Below are positions 55,415-63,883 of a stretch of 64,000 nt of DNA, one piece after another. Origin of the DNA: Peiella sedimenti (GTDB lineage: Bacteria > Pseudomonadota > Alphaproteobacteria > Caulobacterales > Caulobacteraceae); contig NZ_JAUKTR010000001.1 of the NCBI RefSeq assembly GCF_030504955.1, positions 900,422 through 964,421 of the forward strand, given 5' to 3'. The translations under genes were made by a program, and so were the position numbers. Position 1 is the stretch's first letter; each line of letters opens with the position of its first letter. The notes under the pieces were generated by a model. The model saw nothing but the letters and a program-made list of their open reading frames with translations. It ran no database searches and was not told where the DNA came from.

Positions 55415-55448
55415 CATCTTCGTCAAGCGTCGATCGACGCCGCCAGAT

Positions 55449-55841
55449 TTACTTGATCTGGACGGTGGCGCCGGCTTCCTCGAGCTTCTTCTTCAGCTCT
55501 TCGGCGGCTTGCTTAGACACGTTCTCGACGACGTTCTGCGGAGCGCCTTCGACCAGGTCCTTGGCCTCCTTCAGGCCCAGGTCCGGACGAGCGCCGCGGA
55601 CTTCCTTGATCACGTTGATCTTCTTGTCGCCGCCGGCGGTCAGCACGACGGTGAACTCGGTCTGCTCTTCAGCGGCCTCAGCCGGAGCGCCACCGGCGCC
55701 GCCGGCCATCGGCATGGCGGCCATGGCGACAGGAGCGGCGGCGGAAACGCCCCACTTCTCTTCGAGGATCTTGGACAGTTCGGCGGCTTCGAGGACGGTC
55801 AGCGAGGACAGGTCTTCGGCGATCTTTTGCAGGTCGGCCAT
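55449..55841 (-). CDS. rplL: 50S ribosomal protein L7/L12
   Basis: L7/L12 (130 residues) forms the ribosomal stalk that recruits translation factors. The N-terminal dimerisation part ([20 protein letters not shown]) is followed by an Ala/Gly/Met hinge and the C-terminal domain with [20 protein letters not shown] and [20 protein letters not shown]. It follows rplJ by about 50 bases on the same strand. A strong terminator follows and rpoB does not. Confidence 0.98.
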   Translation of the reverse strand: MADLQKIAEDLSSLTVLEAAELSKILEEKWGVSAAAPVAMAAMPMAGGAGGAPAEAAEEQTEFTVVLTAGGDKKINVIKEVRGARPDLGLKEAKDLVEGAPQNVVENVSKQAAEELKKKLEEAGATVQIK

Positions 55842-55891
55842 TTTCAGGTTCCTTTGGACAGGTTGGGTTTCAGTTCAGGCGGAGAGGAGGA

Positions 55892-56407
55892 TCAGGCGGC
55901 GTCTTTGGTCGCGTAGGCGTTGAAGACGCGAGCCAGTTGGCCGGCCGGAGCCTGCAGCACGCCGGCGACCTTGGTGGCCGGGGCGTTCAGCAGACCGATC
56001 AGCTGGGCGCGGATCTGGTCCAGCGACGGAAGCTTCGACAGAGCCTCCACCGACTTGGCGTCCAGAACCTTCTCGCCCATGAAGCCGCCCTGGACGACGA
56101 ACTTGTCGTTGCCCTTGGCGTATTCGGCCGTGACCTTGGCGGCGGACACGGCGTCGGGGGCGTAGGCGATGCCCACCGGACCCTTGAACAGGTCGTGGTA
56201 GGGGCTGCCGTCAGCCGCCTCGAGCGCCTTCAGGGCCAGGCGGTTCTTGACCACCTTGAAGGCCCCGCCCTGCTGACGCAGGCGGCCACGAAGGTCTTCC
56301 ATCTCCGCAACGGTCAGACCCGAGTAGTGGGTCACGACCACGGCGCCGGCGTCGGCGAAAACGCCCTTCAGCGTCTCGATCGACTCGGCCTTTTGTGCGC
56401 GGTCCAT
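55892..56407 (-). CDS. rplJ: 50S ribosomal protein L10
   Basis: L10 (171 residues) is the stalk base that anchors L7/L12. VVVTHYSGLTVAEMEDLRGR and FKVVKNRLALKALE are the rRNA-binding parts; the C-terminal helix (APATKVAGVLQAPAGQLARV) binds L12 dimers. The start is ATG 56405-56407. It has its own predicted promoter and a leader with two hairpins, consistent with autogenous control by L10-L12. Confidence 0.98.
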   Translation of the reverse strand: MDRAQKAESIETLKGVFADAGAVVVTHYSGLTVAEMEDLRGRLRQQGGAFKVVKNRLALKALEAADGSPYHDLFKGPVGIAYAPDAVSAAKVTAEYAKGNDKFVVQGGFMGEKVLDAKSVEALSKLPSLDQIRAQLIGLLNAPATKVAGVLQAPAGQLARVFNAYATKDAA

Positions 56408-56575
56408 TGCGGTCTCCGTTAGAGATCGCCGCCCGGAGGAGCCCGAACGGCGTAGGCGCACCCTTCCCTCGCCTGTAAGGGCGAAAGCCGGGCGTTTACT
56501 GCTGTCCGAAGGAAGCCCGCCTCGCACTGACCGGAGCCAGCACGGAATAACGGTTCATCCCCGTCTCCCCACGGC

Positions 56576-56620
56576 GCGGAAGGGCTCTTCCGCTGTTACG
56601 GCATGGGCGGCCCCCATGCC
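56576..56620 (-). promoter_or_regulatory. Structured rplJ leader (candidate L10 leader)
   Basis: Two adjacent perfect hairpins lie in the 5' leader: 56576-56593 (GCGGAAG/CTTCCGC) and 56600-56620 (GGCATGGG/CCCATGCC). L10-type leaders bind the L10-L12 complex and repress translation. The rest of the 258-base leader holds no coding sequence that I can support. Confidence 0.5.
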
Positions 56621-56673
56621 CCGAAGTTCTCGGACAGGTCCGCTCCGGCCGGGGCCGGTGCGGGAAGGCGCGC

Positions 56674-56701
56674 TCTATACACCGCCCTGCCGGAAAATCA
56701 A
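56674..56701 (-). promoter_or_regulatory. Candidate promoter of rplJL
   Basis: On the minus strand TTGATT (56696-56701) and TATAGA (56674-56679) are 16 bases apart, with the -35 inside the chrA stop. The predicted start gives a leader of about 258 bases. Confidence 0.5.
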
Positions 56702-57951
56702 TGCGCCACGCCCGATAGACGCAGCGCCGTCATGGCCGCCGCGCCCGCCAGCAGCACCGCCGGCACGGCCCAGCCGCTTCGCCAGACGTGCAGCGCCACA
56801 AGTCCGCCCAGCGCGATGGCTGCTGCGGGCCAGCCGCCCTCACCGGCAAGCAGCCTCCAGCCCAGCTGCAAGGTGGTGGCGGCGATCAGGCCCACCACCC
56901 CCGCGGTCACGCCCTCCAGCAGCGCCGACAGTCCCGGCGTCTCGATCACGGCCTCCAGCCGGTCGTAAAAGATCAGGGAAAACGCGAAGGCTGGCAGGAA
57001 GACCCCGGCCGTGATCAGCAGAGCGCCCGGCAATCCACCTGCCGCGTAGCCCACGAAGGTGCAGAAGATGATCAGCGGCGCAGGCAGCACGCCTGACAGG
57101 GCCAGGCCGTCCAGGAACTGCCCTTCGCTGATCCAGCTGCGCTCGACCGTGTCGGCGCGCACGAACGGGATGGCCGTATAGGCGCCCCCGAAGGTCAGCA
57201 GTCCGGCCTTCAGCCCCGCCAGGAACAGCAGCCAGGGTGAGGCGGGGCTCGAAACACCGCCTGCCGGCGGACCCGCCAGCCCGTCCGCCTGCCCCGCCGT
57301 CAGCAGGGCCAGCCCTGCGGCCAGCACGAGGACCGCCACGGCCCCCGTCCGTCGTCCCATGCGAATGAGCGCATAGGCGCCGCCGCATGCGCCGAGGACG
57401 ATCCAGAAGGACACGCCCAACAGCGAGGCGACCAGCGCCAGCCCCGCGAGGGCCCACAGCCACGGATCGCTGAGAGCGTGACGCCCGATCCGCTCCACGG
57501 CCCGCACGATCAGGGCGATGACAGCCGCCTGCAGGCCCAGCGTCGCCGCCGCCAACCAGGGCTGATCAAAATCCAGCCGGAAATAGAGCCAGCTGACCGC
57601 CAGCATCAACACGAAGCCCGGCAGCATGAAGCCGAGCCCCGCCAACAGCCCGCCCCACTGGCCCCGGGCCCGCATCCCCAGATGCACGCACAGCTCGTGC
57701 GCCTCGGGCCCGGGCAGCGCCTGCATGACCGCCAGCAGGCGGTTGAAGCGCGCGGTGGACATCCACCCATCGCGCTCGACCAGCTCGCGCTTGAGCAGGG
57801 CGATCTGGGCCACGGGCCCGCCGAAGGCGCGCACGCCAAAGCCCAGGAAAAGCAGGAACAGGGCCCCCAGGCTCAAGGGTGGCGGAGCGGGTTCGAAAGT
57901 GCTGTCCGCCTCGCTCACACCACGTCTCCGCCACGGCTGCGGGCTCAGCAT
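56698..57951 (-). CDS. chrA: Chromate efflux transporter ChrA
   Basis: ChrA (417 residues) belongs to the CHR family. It is the long form with two CHR domains: FGVRAFGGPVAQIALLKREL begins the first and GLKAGLLTFGGAYTAIPFV the second, each followed by PGPEAHELCVHLG-type or FLDGLALSGVLPAPLIIFC membrane motifs. It should export chromate (or sulfate) by proton motive force. The gene lies between rplA and rplJ, flanked by the rplA terminator and the rplJ promoter, so it is an inserted cistron. A GTG about 11 codons in is a possible alternative start. Confidence 0.9.
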   Translation of the reverse strand: MLSPQPWRRRGVSEADSTFEPAPPPLSLGALFLLFLGFGVRAFGGPVAQIALLKRELVERDGWMSTARFNRLLAVMQALPGPEAHELCVHLGMRARGQWGGLLAGLGFMLPGFVLMLAVSWLYFRLDFDQPWLAAATLGLQAAVIALIVRAVERIGRHALSDPWLWALAGLALVASLLGVSFWIVLGACGGAYALIRMGRRTGAVAVLVLAAGLALLTAGQADGLAGPPAGGVSSPASPWLLFLAGLKAGLLTFGGAYTAIPFVRADTVERSWISEGQFLDGLALSGVLPAPLIIFCTFVGYAAGGLPGALLITAGVFLPAFAFSLIFYDRLEAVIETPGLSALLEGVTAGVVGLIAATTLQLGWRLLAGEGGWPAAAIALGGLVALHVWRSGWAVPAVLLAGAAAMTALRLSGVAH

Positions 57952-57971
57952 GCGTCAGGCGAGGCCCAAAG

Positions 57972-58003
57972 AAAACGGCGGCGAAGATCGCTCCTCGCCG
58001 CCG
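57972..58003 (-). terminator. Intrinsic terminator of rplKA
   Basis: On the minus strand an 11-base-pair stem closes a GCGA loop and runs into GTTTTC. One pair is G-U on this strand but would be A-C on the other, which fixes the direction. Confidence 0.85.
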
Positions 58004-58033
58004 CCATAGTCGATAGGGATCGAAAGAAGGTGA

Positions 58034-58723
58034 TCAGGCCTGCAGGCTGGCCGGATCGATCTTGAAGCCCGGGCCCATGGTCGAGGACAGGCTGATGCGC
58101 TTCACATAGGTGCCCTTGGCGCCCGAGGGCTTGGCCTTGTTCAGGGCGTCGACGAAGGCGCGAACGTTGGCTTCGATGTCGCCTTCCGTGAAGCTGGCCT
58201 TGCCGATGCCGCCGTGCACGATGCCGGCCTTCTCGACGCGGAACTCCACGGCGCCGCCCTTGGCGTCCTTGACCGCCTGGGCCACGTTCGGGGTCACGGT
58301 GCCGACCTTGGGGTTGGGCATCAGGCCGCGCGGGCCCAGCACCTTACCCAGACGGCCCACCAGGGCCATCATGTCGGGCGTCGCGATGACGCGGTCGAAG
58401 TCCATGAAGCCGCCGTTGATCTTCTCGTACAGATCCTCGGCGCCCACGTGCTCGGCGCCGGCCGCCTTGGCTTCATCGGCCTTGGCGTCCTTGGCGAAGA
58501 CGGCGACGCGCACGTCGCGGCCCGTGCCCGACGGCAGGGTGACCACGCCGCGGACCTGCTGGTCGGCGTGGCGCGGATCGACGCCCAGATTGACGGCGAT
58601 CTCGATCGACTCGTCGAACTTGGCCTTGGCGTTTTCCTTGACCAGCTTGACGGCCTCGGCGACCGGCAGCGGCGTCACGCGATCGCCGGTCCAGGCCTGA
58701 ATGCGCTTGGGTTGCTTGGCCAT
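58034..58723 (-). CDS. rplA: 50S ribosomal protein L1
   Basis: L1 (229 residues) forms the L1 stalk of the 50S subunit and can repress its own operon. [40 protein letters not shown] ([20 protein letters not shown]) and [20 protein letters not shown] are family blocks; the middle domain has [10 protein letters not shown]. It lies three bases after rplK and ends with an intrinsic terminator. Confidence 0.98.
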   Translation of the reverse strand: MAKQPKRIQAWTGDRVTPLPVAEAVKLVKENAKAKFDESIEIAVNLGVDPRHADQQVRGVVTLPSGTGRDVRVAVFAKDAKADEAKAAGAEHVGAEDLYEKINGGFMDFDRVIATPDMMALVGRLGKVLGPRGLMPNPKVGTVTPNVAQAVKDAKGGAVEFRVEKAGIVHGGIGKASFTEGDIEANVRAFVDALNKAKPSGAKGTYVKRISLSSTMGPGFKIDPASLQA

Positions 58724-58726
58724 TGA

Positions 58727-59158
58727 TTAGCCCTCCACCACTTGGAGGCCCATGGCGCGGGCCGAGCCTTCGATGATCTTGGCCGCCGCGTCGATGTCGT
58801 TGGCGTTCAGATCCTTCATCTTCTTTTCGGCGATCTCGCGCAGCTGGGCGCGGGTGATCTTGCCGGCGGTTTCGCGGCCGGTCTTGGCGGCGCCCGACTT
58901 AATCTTGGCGGCCTCCTTCAGATACCAGGTCGCCGGCGGCGTCTTGGTGACGAAGGTGAAGCTCTTGTCCTGATAGACCGTGATCACGGTCGGAAGCGGG
59001 GTGCCCTTGGCTTCCTTTTCCGTGCGCGCGTTGAACTCCTTGCAGAAGCCCATGATGTTGACGCCGCGCTGACCCAGGGCCGGACCGATCGGCGGCGAGG
59101 GCGTGGCGGAGCCCGCGGGCACCTGCAGTTTGATGTAGCCGAGAATCTTCTTGGCCAT
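58727..59158 (-). CDS. rplK: 50S ribosomal protein L11
   Basis: L11 (143 residues) binds the GTPase centre rRNA with L10. [20 protein letters not shown] and [17 protein letters not shown] are N-terminal motifs; the C-terminal rRNA-binding domain has [20 protein letters not shown]. It heads the rplK-rplA pair after a 146-base gap that holds a candidate promoter. Confidence 0.98.
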   Translation of the reverse strand: MAKKILGYIKLQVPAGSATPSPPIGPALGQRGVNIMGFCKEFNARTEKEAKGTPLPTVITVYQDKSFTFVTKTPPATWYLKEAAKIKSGAAKTGRETAGKITRAQLREIAEKKMKDLNANDIDAAAKIIEGSARAMGLQVVEG

Positions 59159-59263
59159 TCCTGTCTCCTTCCAGACGACGGCAACCTAATGCCGCCTATG
59201 AAGCCGTGGTGCGGGCAGCCCCTCCCACGGGTTTGGCTCGCGCCCGAAAGCGCGAAGGCGCGG

Positions 59264-59291
59264 CCTGTATCACGGCTGCGGCCAATCTCAA
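59264..59291 (-). promoter_or_regulatory. Candidate promoter of rplKA
   Basis: On the minus strand TTGAGA (59286-59291) and TACAGG (59264-59269) are 16 bases apart, just after the nusG stop. The -10 is weak; read-through from nusG is also possible. Confidence 0.3.
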
Positions 59292-59304
59292 AACGTAAGC
59301 GTGA

Positions 59305-59877
59305 TCAGCTGGTCTTCTCGACCTGGCTGTATTCCAGCTCCACCGGCGTGGCGCGGCCGAAGATCGACACCGACACCCGCAGGCGCGCGCGCTCCTCGTC
59401 GACGCTCTCCACCTGGCCGTCGAAGCTGGCGAAGGGTCCGTCGATGACCTTGACCGTCTCGCCGATGTCGAAGCGGATGGTCGGACGCGGACGCTCCACG
59501 CCTTCTTCCGCCGTGCCGACGATGCGCTCGATCTCCTTTTCGGAGACCGGCATCGGCTTGGAGCCCGAACCCAGGAAGCCCGTGACCTTGGGCGTGTTCT
59601 TGATCAGGTGGAACGCCTCGTCGGTCAGCTCCATCTTCACCAGCACATAGCCGGGAAAGAACTTGCGCTCCGACGTGACCTTGCGGCCCCGGCGCATCTC
59701 GACCACGTCCTCGGTCGGCACCAGGATGTCGCTGAAGCAGCTGTCCAGACCCTGGGCCTTGGCCTGCTCCAGGATCGACTCCTTCACCTTCTTCTCGAAG
59801 TTCGAGTAGGCGTGGACGATGTACCACTTGTGGCGGGGGTTGGAGGCCGGCTTGGCCTCGGGGGCGACGTCGCTCAC
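59305..59877 (-). CDS. nusG: Transcription termination/antitermination protein NusG
   Basis: NusG (190 residues) links RNA polymerase to Rho or the ribosome. NPRHKWYIVHAYSNFEKKVK begins the NGN domain, FFPGYVLVKMELTDEAFHLI is its core, and the C-terminal KOW domain has GETVKVIDGPFASFDGQVES. The normal length fits. It follows secE by 11 bases. Confidence 0.97.
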   Translation of the reverse strand: MSDVAPEAKPASNPRHKWYIVHAYSNFEKKVKESILEQAKAQGLDSCFSDILVPTEDVVEMRRGRKVTSERKFFPGYVLVKMELTDEAFHLIKNTPKVTGFLGSGSKPMPVSEKEIERIVGTAEEGVERPRPTIRFDIGETVKVIDGPFASFDGQVESVDEERARLRVSVSIFGRATPVELEYSQVEKTS

Positions 59878-59888
59878 TTAAGCGCCTC

Positions 59889-60188
59889 CTATCGGCCGAT
59901 TTGAATCAGTTGCGCCGCACCCAGGCCCAGCACCAGGTCGACGATCCAGAAGAACAGCGAGGCCAGCACCACCATGATCAGCACCATGACCGAGGTGATC
60001 CAGGTCTCCTTGCGGCTGGGCCAGGTGATCTTGCGCGTCTCGGCGCGCACCTGGTTCAGGAACTGAATGGGGCCGACCTTGGGCTTCTTCGGCGCGGCGG
60101 GCTCGGCCGTCACGGTCGGAGCCCCGCCCGCGGGCGCGGGACGGCGGGTAGCGGCGCGGTTTCCAGTCGGTGTCCGTGGCCTGGCCAT
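59889..60188 (-). CDS. secE: Preprotein translocase subunit SecE
   Basis: SecE (99 residues) stabilises SecY in the Sec translocon. A long Pro/Ala-rich basic N-terminal tail (about 40 residues) precedes FLNQVRAETRKITWPSRKET, the amphipathic helix, and one membrane helix (SVMVLIMVVLASLFFWIVDL). It lies between tRNA-Trp and nusG, the usual order. Confidence 0.96.
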   Translation of the reverse strand: MARPRTPTGNRAATRRPAPAGGAPTVTAEPAAPKKPKVGPIQFLNQVRAETRKITWPSRKETWITSVMVLIMVVLASLFFWIVDLVLGLGAAQLIQIGR

Positions 60189-60256
60189 GGGTGAGTGATC
60201 AGCCTTCGATGCGTTTCAGGGCCGCCTGATATGGAGAGCCGGCCCCGATTTTAAAA

Positions 60257-60332
60257 TGGCAGGAGTGGAGGGACTCGAACCCCCGGCCCTCGGTTTTGGA
60301 GACCGATGCTCTACCAGCTGAGCTACACTCCT
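60257..60332 (-). tRNA. tRNA-Trp (CCA)
   Basis: A 76-base tRNA on the minus strand. Acceptor AGGAGTG pairs with CACTCCT, the D arm is TAGCTCAGCTGGTAGAGC, the anticodon stem-loop TCGGTCTCCAAAACCGA carries CCA, and the T arm has GGTTCGAGTCC. The 3' CCA is encoded and is followed at once by an AT-rich palindrome. Confidence 0.97.
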
Positions 60333-60398
60333 CCAGACAAAGAACAGCGCGCCGGAGGGGCAGACCCTGCGGCGCGCGCGGCCTTCGCCGGAACGGGG

Positions 60399-60427
60399 GC
60401 TTTACCAGTGGCCGATGGCGCGGGCAA
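60399..60427 (-). promoter_or_regulatory. Candidate promoter of tRNA-Trp-secE-nusG
   Basis: On the minus strand TTGCCC (60422-60427) and TAAAGC (60399-60404), 17 bases apart, lie between the CNNM gene stop and the tRNA, giving a leader of about 60 bases. Confidence 0.4.
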
Positions 60428-60442
60428 GCGCCCGCTCGCCTC

Positions 60443-61765
60443 TTAATCCAGCAGATCCAGGTCGGGCTGCGGCGCGGGCGCGGCTTGGCGGAAGCGCAGC
60501 GAATCAATGCGCCGGTCCTCCATCTCCAGCACCTCCACCTCAAAGCGACCCACCTGCAGCACCTCGCCCTGATCCGGGATGCGGGACAGCTGGTGCAGGA
60601 TCAGCCCCGCCACGGTGTGGAAGCCGTCGCTCTCGCCGAAGTCCTCGCCCAGGATTTCGCTCAGTTCGTCCAGATCGGTGCGCCCGTCGACCAGCCACGC
60701 GCCCTCCCCGTCCGGCACGATGTTGGGGCTGGGCTCGTCGTGCTCCTCGTTGAAGTCGCCGGCGATCATCTCCAGCAGGTCCGTGGCCGTGACCACGCCT
60801 TCAAAGGCGCCGTACTCATCGACGATGAAGGCCATGTGGACCTTTGATCCCTTCAGGATCTCAAGCGCCTTCAGCACCGAGGTGGTCTGGGGAATGAAGG
60901 CCGGCTCCTGGACGTGGCGCTCGACGTTGAACTCGCCGTTGTCCAACAGGGAATCCAACAGGTCCTTCTTGTGCACCACGCCCAGCGGATTATCGACGTC
61001 GCTCTCGCGGGCCACGACGATGCGCGAATAGGGACAGGTGCGTATCTCCTCGCGCAGCTGCGCCTCGCTGTCGTCCAGGGCGATCCAGAAGACCTCATGC
61101 CGGGGCGTCATGGCCACCCGTATGGGCCGGTCGCCGAGGGTCAGGATCTCCTCGATCATCTCCTGCTCCTCGGGCTCGATCAGACCGGCCGAGGTGCCCT
61201 CGGCGATCATGGTCTCGACCTCCTCCTGGGTGACGTCGGAGCCATCGCGGTCCTTGACGCCCATCAGTCTGAGGATGCCCGAGGTGGACAGGGTCAAGAG
61301 GCTGACAAAGGGCTTCAGCACCAGCGCCAGTCGCGAGATGGGCGAGGCCATCTTGGCGGCGATCGCCTCGGGGAAGATCAGCGCCAGCCGCTTGGGGACC
61401 AGCTCGCCGACGATCAGCGACACGTAGGTGATCAGGATGACCACAACGCCGGTCGCAAGGGCTTCAGACCACGAGGCGATCGCGGGCAGCGATCTTTCAA
61501 GGATCACGTTCAGCTGCCCGGCGATGGCCGCCTGGCCGTAGGCGCCGGCCAGAATACCGATCAGGGTGATCCCGACCTGGACGGCGGACAGGAAGTGGGT
61601 GGGGTTCTCCGCCAGGCGCAGCGCGGCGCGCGCGCCCTTGTCGCCACGTTCGGCGCGGCTCTGTAGCTTGGCCTTGCGGGAGGAGACGAGCGCCAGCTCG
61701 GTCATGGCGAAGAGGCCGTTCAGCACAATCAGCAGCAGAACGACCAGAATGGCGATGGCTAACAT
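60443..61765 (-). CDS. HlyC/CorC (CNNM-type) transporter family protein
   Basis: At 440 residues it has the CNNM/DUF21 membrane domain (LNGLFAMTELALVSSRKAKL, helices to about 190), a pair of CBS domains (about 210-330, with MTPRHEVFWIALDDSE and IVDEYGAFEGVVTATDLLE) and a C-terminal CorC_HlyC domain (WLVDGRTDLDELSEILGEDF). Members are linked to Mg2+/Co2+ efflux or balance. It is a single gene between the mechanosensitive channel and tRNA-Trp. Confidence 0.92.
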   Translation of the reverse strand: MLAIAILVVLLLIVLNGLFAMTELALVSSRKAKLQSRAERGDKGARAALRLAENPTHFLSAVQVGITLIGILAGAYGQAAIAGQLNVILERSLPAIASWSEALATGVVVILITYVSLIVGELVPKRLALIFPEAIAAKMASPISRLALVLKPFVSLLTLSTSGILRLMGVKDRDGSDVTQEEVETMIAEGTSAGLIEPEEQEMIEEILTLGDRPIRVAMTPRHEVFWIALDDSEAQLREEIRTCPYSRIVVARESDVDNPLGVVHKKDLLDSLLDNGEFNVERHVQEPAFIPQTTSVLKALEILKGSKVHMAFIVDEYGAFEGVVTATDLLEMIAGDFNEEHDEPSPNIVPDGEGAWLVDGRTDLDELSEILGEDFGESDGFHTVAGLILHQLSRIPDQGEVLQVGRFEVEVLEMEDRRIDSLRFRQAAPAPQPDLDLLD

Positions 61766-61851
61766 CGAGGTGGGGACGGACCCGCGACGCGATCCATACC
61801 GTTACGACCGCGCCGCCACCTTAAGGGGTGTTCGGCCCGCGCGCCATACGA

Positions 61852-61884
61852 GAAAGGGCCCTCGCGCGCCGCGAGAGCCCTTTC
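61852..61884 (-). terminator. Probable terminator of the mechanosensitive channel gene
   Basis: A 13-base-pair stem with one mismatch (GAAAGGGC and CTCGC against GCGAG and GCCCTTTC) closes a five-base loop. The T tract after it is short (TCTCG), so efficiency is uncertain. Confidence 0.6.
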
Positions 61885-61905
61885 GGTCCACATCCGGGTG
61901 ATCGA

Positions 61906-63213
61906 TCAGCCCATCGGGCCTTTGGGCCGGCGAGTGATCTTGTCGGCCCAGGTCTGCGCCACCTGCCCCGCGGCGGGACGGCCGCCCAGGCCGAAGGCCA
62001 GGGCCGCGGCCACTGCGGCGGCGCCCAGCGTCAGGCCAAAGGCCAGGATGACGATGTCGTCGGCGATGCCCATGAAGCTCAGACCCATGGCCGTGGCCAG
62101 GGCGATGGTGGTCCAGCGCACCAGGGTTGAGGCGAAGCCGTCCGCTCCGGTCGTGCCCCGGTCGATCAGCCGGGACAGCACGTCGGCGATGATCACCCCG
62201 GCGGTGATGATGACGCCGCCCACGATGACACGGCCGGCCAGCGCCAGGATTTCCTCGAGGATCGTGGCCACGGTGGCGAAGTTCAACAGACGCGCCGCCT
62301 CGATGGCCGTGAAGACCACTATGGCCGCCATGGCGATCAGTCCGACCACGCGCGAGGGCGTCATCGGCCGCGGCCCCTCGGCGCCGCCCATGGCCGCCTT
62401 GGCCGCGGGCGTCACGTCCCCCGCATAGGGGGCGGTCGCCGGTGCCGGTTCCGCCGGCTGTCGCGACGCCAGATTGGCCAGGCCGGTGATGCTGCGGTCA
62501 AAGCCGGTGGCAGGCAGCACCCGCTCGATGACGTGGGCGACCCAGCGGCCGATGAACCAGCCGATGGCCAGCACGATGGCCGCCGCCAGCACGCGCGGGA
62601 TGGCGTCGAAGACCGTCGACAGCACGGCCACCGCCGGCACCGTCAGCGACTCGATGCCCAGCTGCTCCAGCGCCGCGATAGTGATGGGGATCAGCACCAG
62701 CACAAACACCAGGGTGCCAAGAGCCGTGCTGACGCCGGTGGAGCCGGTGGCGCGCGACAGCCCGGCCTTGTCCAGCCAGCGGTCGGCGCTGGCGGCCTGC
62801 AGGGCCGCCTCGGTCACCCGGCGCGCCAGGGTGGCGATGACGAAGCCGATGAAGAAGATCAGGGCCGCGCCGAGGATATTGGGCAGGAAGCTGGCCACCT
62901 GGGTCAGCAATGCGTTCAGGGGCTCGACCACCTGGCCAAGGTTCAGCACGCCCAGCGCCGCCACGACGCCGAACAGCAGGATCAGCCAGAAGGCCACGTC
63001 GCCGATGCTGGCCCCGATGGAATGTTTCGGGTTCTCGCTGAGATTGGCCTTGGACGAGCCGGGAATGCGGTCGATGACCTTGGCCAGCGCCCATTTCACC
63101 GCCTTGCCGACGAACCAGGCCGCCACCAGGATCAGCAGCGCGCCCAGGCCTTTCGGCAGCCACTCCTCGAGCAGCCGCTCCCAACCGATGAATTCGTATT
63201 CCGTCCGATACAT
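61906..63213 (-). CDS. Mechanosensitive ion channel family protein (CmpX-like, TM-helix repeats)
   Basis: The 435-residue protein has repeated TM_helix units: WLPKGLGALLILVAAWFVGK, FLPNILGAALIFFIGFVIAT, AIPRVLAAAIVLAIGWFIGR and ILALAGRVIVGGVIITAGVI. This repeat pattern matches the CmpX group rather than a classic MscS with a beta-domain. A Pro/Ala-rich linker lies near residues 265-300. In Pseudomonas CmpX affects membrane stress and sigma-factor signalling. The start is ATG 63211-63213 after AGGGACC. Confidence 0.85.
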   Translation of the reverse strand: MYRTEYEFIGWERLLEEWLPKGLGALLILVAAWFVGKAVKWALAKVIDRIPGSSKANLSENPKHSIGASIGDVAFWLILLFGVVAALGVLNLGQVVEPLNALLTQVASFLPNILGAALIFFIGFVIATLARRVTEAALQAASADRWLDKAGLSRATGSTGVSTALGTLVFVLVLIPITIAALEQLGIESLTVPAVAVLSTVFDAIPRVLAAAIVLAIGWFIGRWVAHVIERVLPATGFDRSITGLANLASRQPAEPAPATAPYAGDVTPAAKAAMGGAEGPRPMTPSRVVGLIAMAAIVVFTAIEAARLLNFATVATILEEILALAGRVIVGGVIITAGVIIADVLSRLIDRGTTGADGFASTLVRWTTIALATAMGLSFMGIADDIVILAFGLTLGAAAVAAALAFGLGGRPAAGQVAQTWADKITRRPKGPMG

Positions 63214-63294
63214 GTGGTCCCTGCCCTTGCGATCCAAGCGTCGCTTCAGGCGGTCAACCGCAAAGCCGGGCGGAGGTTCCGAAGACGGCGCCGC

Positions 63295-63765
63295 TTAGAC
63301 CAGATCGATGGCCCAGACACCGATGATCTCGCCGGGATGGGCGGGCAGCTCCGTCTCGTCGATCAGGCTCCAGTCGTCTCGGCGGAACAGCGAGGCGGCC
63401 GAGGCCGTGGCCGCGTGCAGGCGCGAAATTCCCATGTGCTTCGCGGCGGCGCGCGATGCCCGCACCAGTTCAAGACCCAGCCCCCGCTCGCGCGCCTCGG
63501 GCCTCACCCACAGGCCGCCCAGCCACGGCCTCAGGTGCGCATGGGTGGGGATCGAGGTCTCGACCAGCGAAGCCGTCCCGATCAGCTGATCACCGTCCAG
63601 CGCCACCAGCGCCCTCGGCAGGCCGCGCCCCGCCCGCGCGGCCGCCTCGCGCCGCGCGTCGCCCGAACCGCCGGGCCCATACCATTTGGGCCAGGCCTCG
63701 ATCAGGGCCGCCGTCAGCGCCGGGGCCAGTTCAGGTCGTTCGTGCAGCGAAATGATGCGGATCAT
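63295..63765 (-). CDS. GNAT family N-acetyltransferase
   Basis: The 156-residue protein has the GNAT fold: an N-terminal helix (ELAPALTAALIEAWPKWY), the sheet GDQLIGTASLVET, and the acetyl-CoA loop LWVRPEARERGLGLELVRAS (variant of Q/RxxGxG/A). The acceptor is unknown. The ATG at 63763-63765 is preferred because GGAGGCGG lies just upstream. It is between tuf and the channel gene. Confidence 0.88.
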   Translation of the reverse strand: MIRIISLHERPELAPALTAALIEAWPKWYGPGGSGDARREAAARAGRGLPRALVALDGDQLIGTASLVETSIPTHAHLRPWLGGLWVRPEARERGLGLELVRASRAAAKHMGISRLHAATASAASLFRRDDWSLIDETELPAHPGEIIGVWAIDLV

Positions 63766-63784
63766 GGCCGCCTCCATGGCAGAA

Positions 63785-63808
63785 CGGCCCGGGATCGCTC
63801 CCGGGCCG
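63785..63808 (-). terminator. Terminator of tuf
   Basis: On the minus strand CGGCCCGGGA pairs perfectly with TCCCGGGCCG around a GCGA loop, then TTCTG. It starts about 75 bases past the tuf stop. Confidence 0.75.
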
Positions 63809-63883
63809 CTCGCATTGGTCAGTTTTTGCCCGTCCCGGCGCTCAAGCAGCGAGCGCCTGCGGCGCGAGCGGTAGCGCCAAGGA

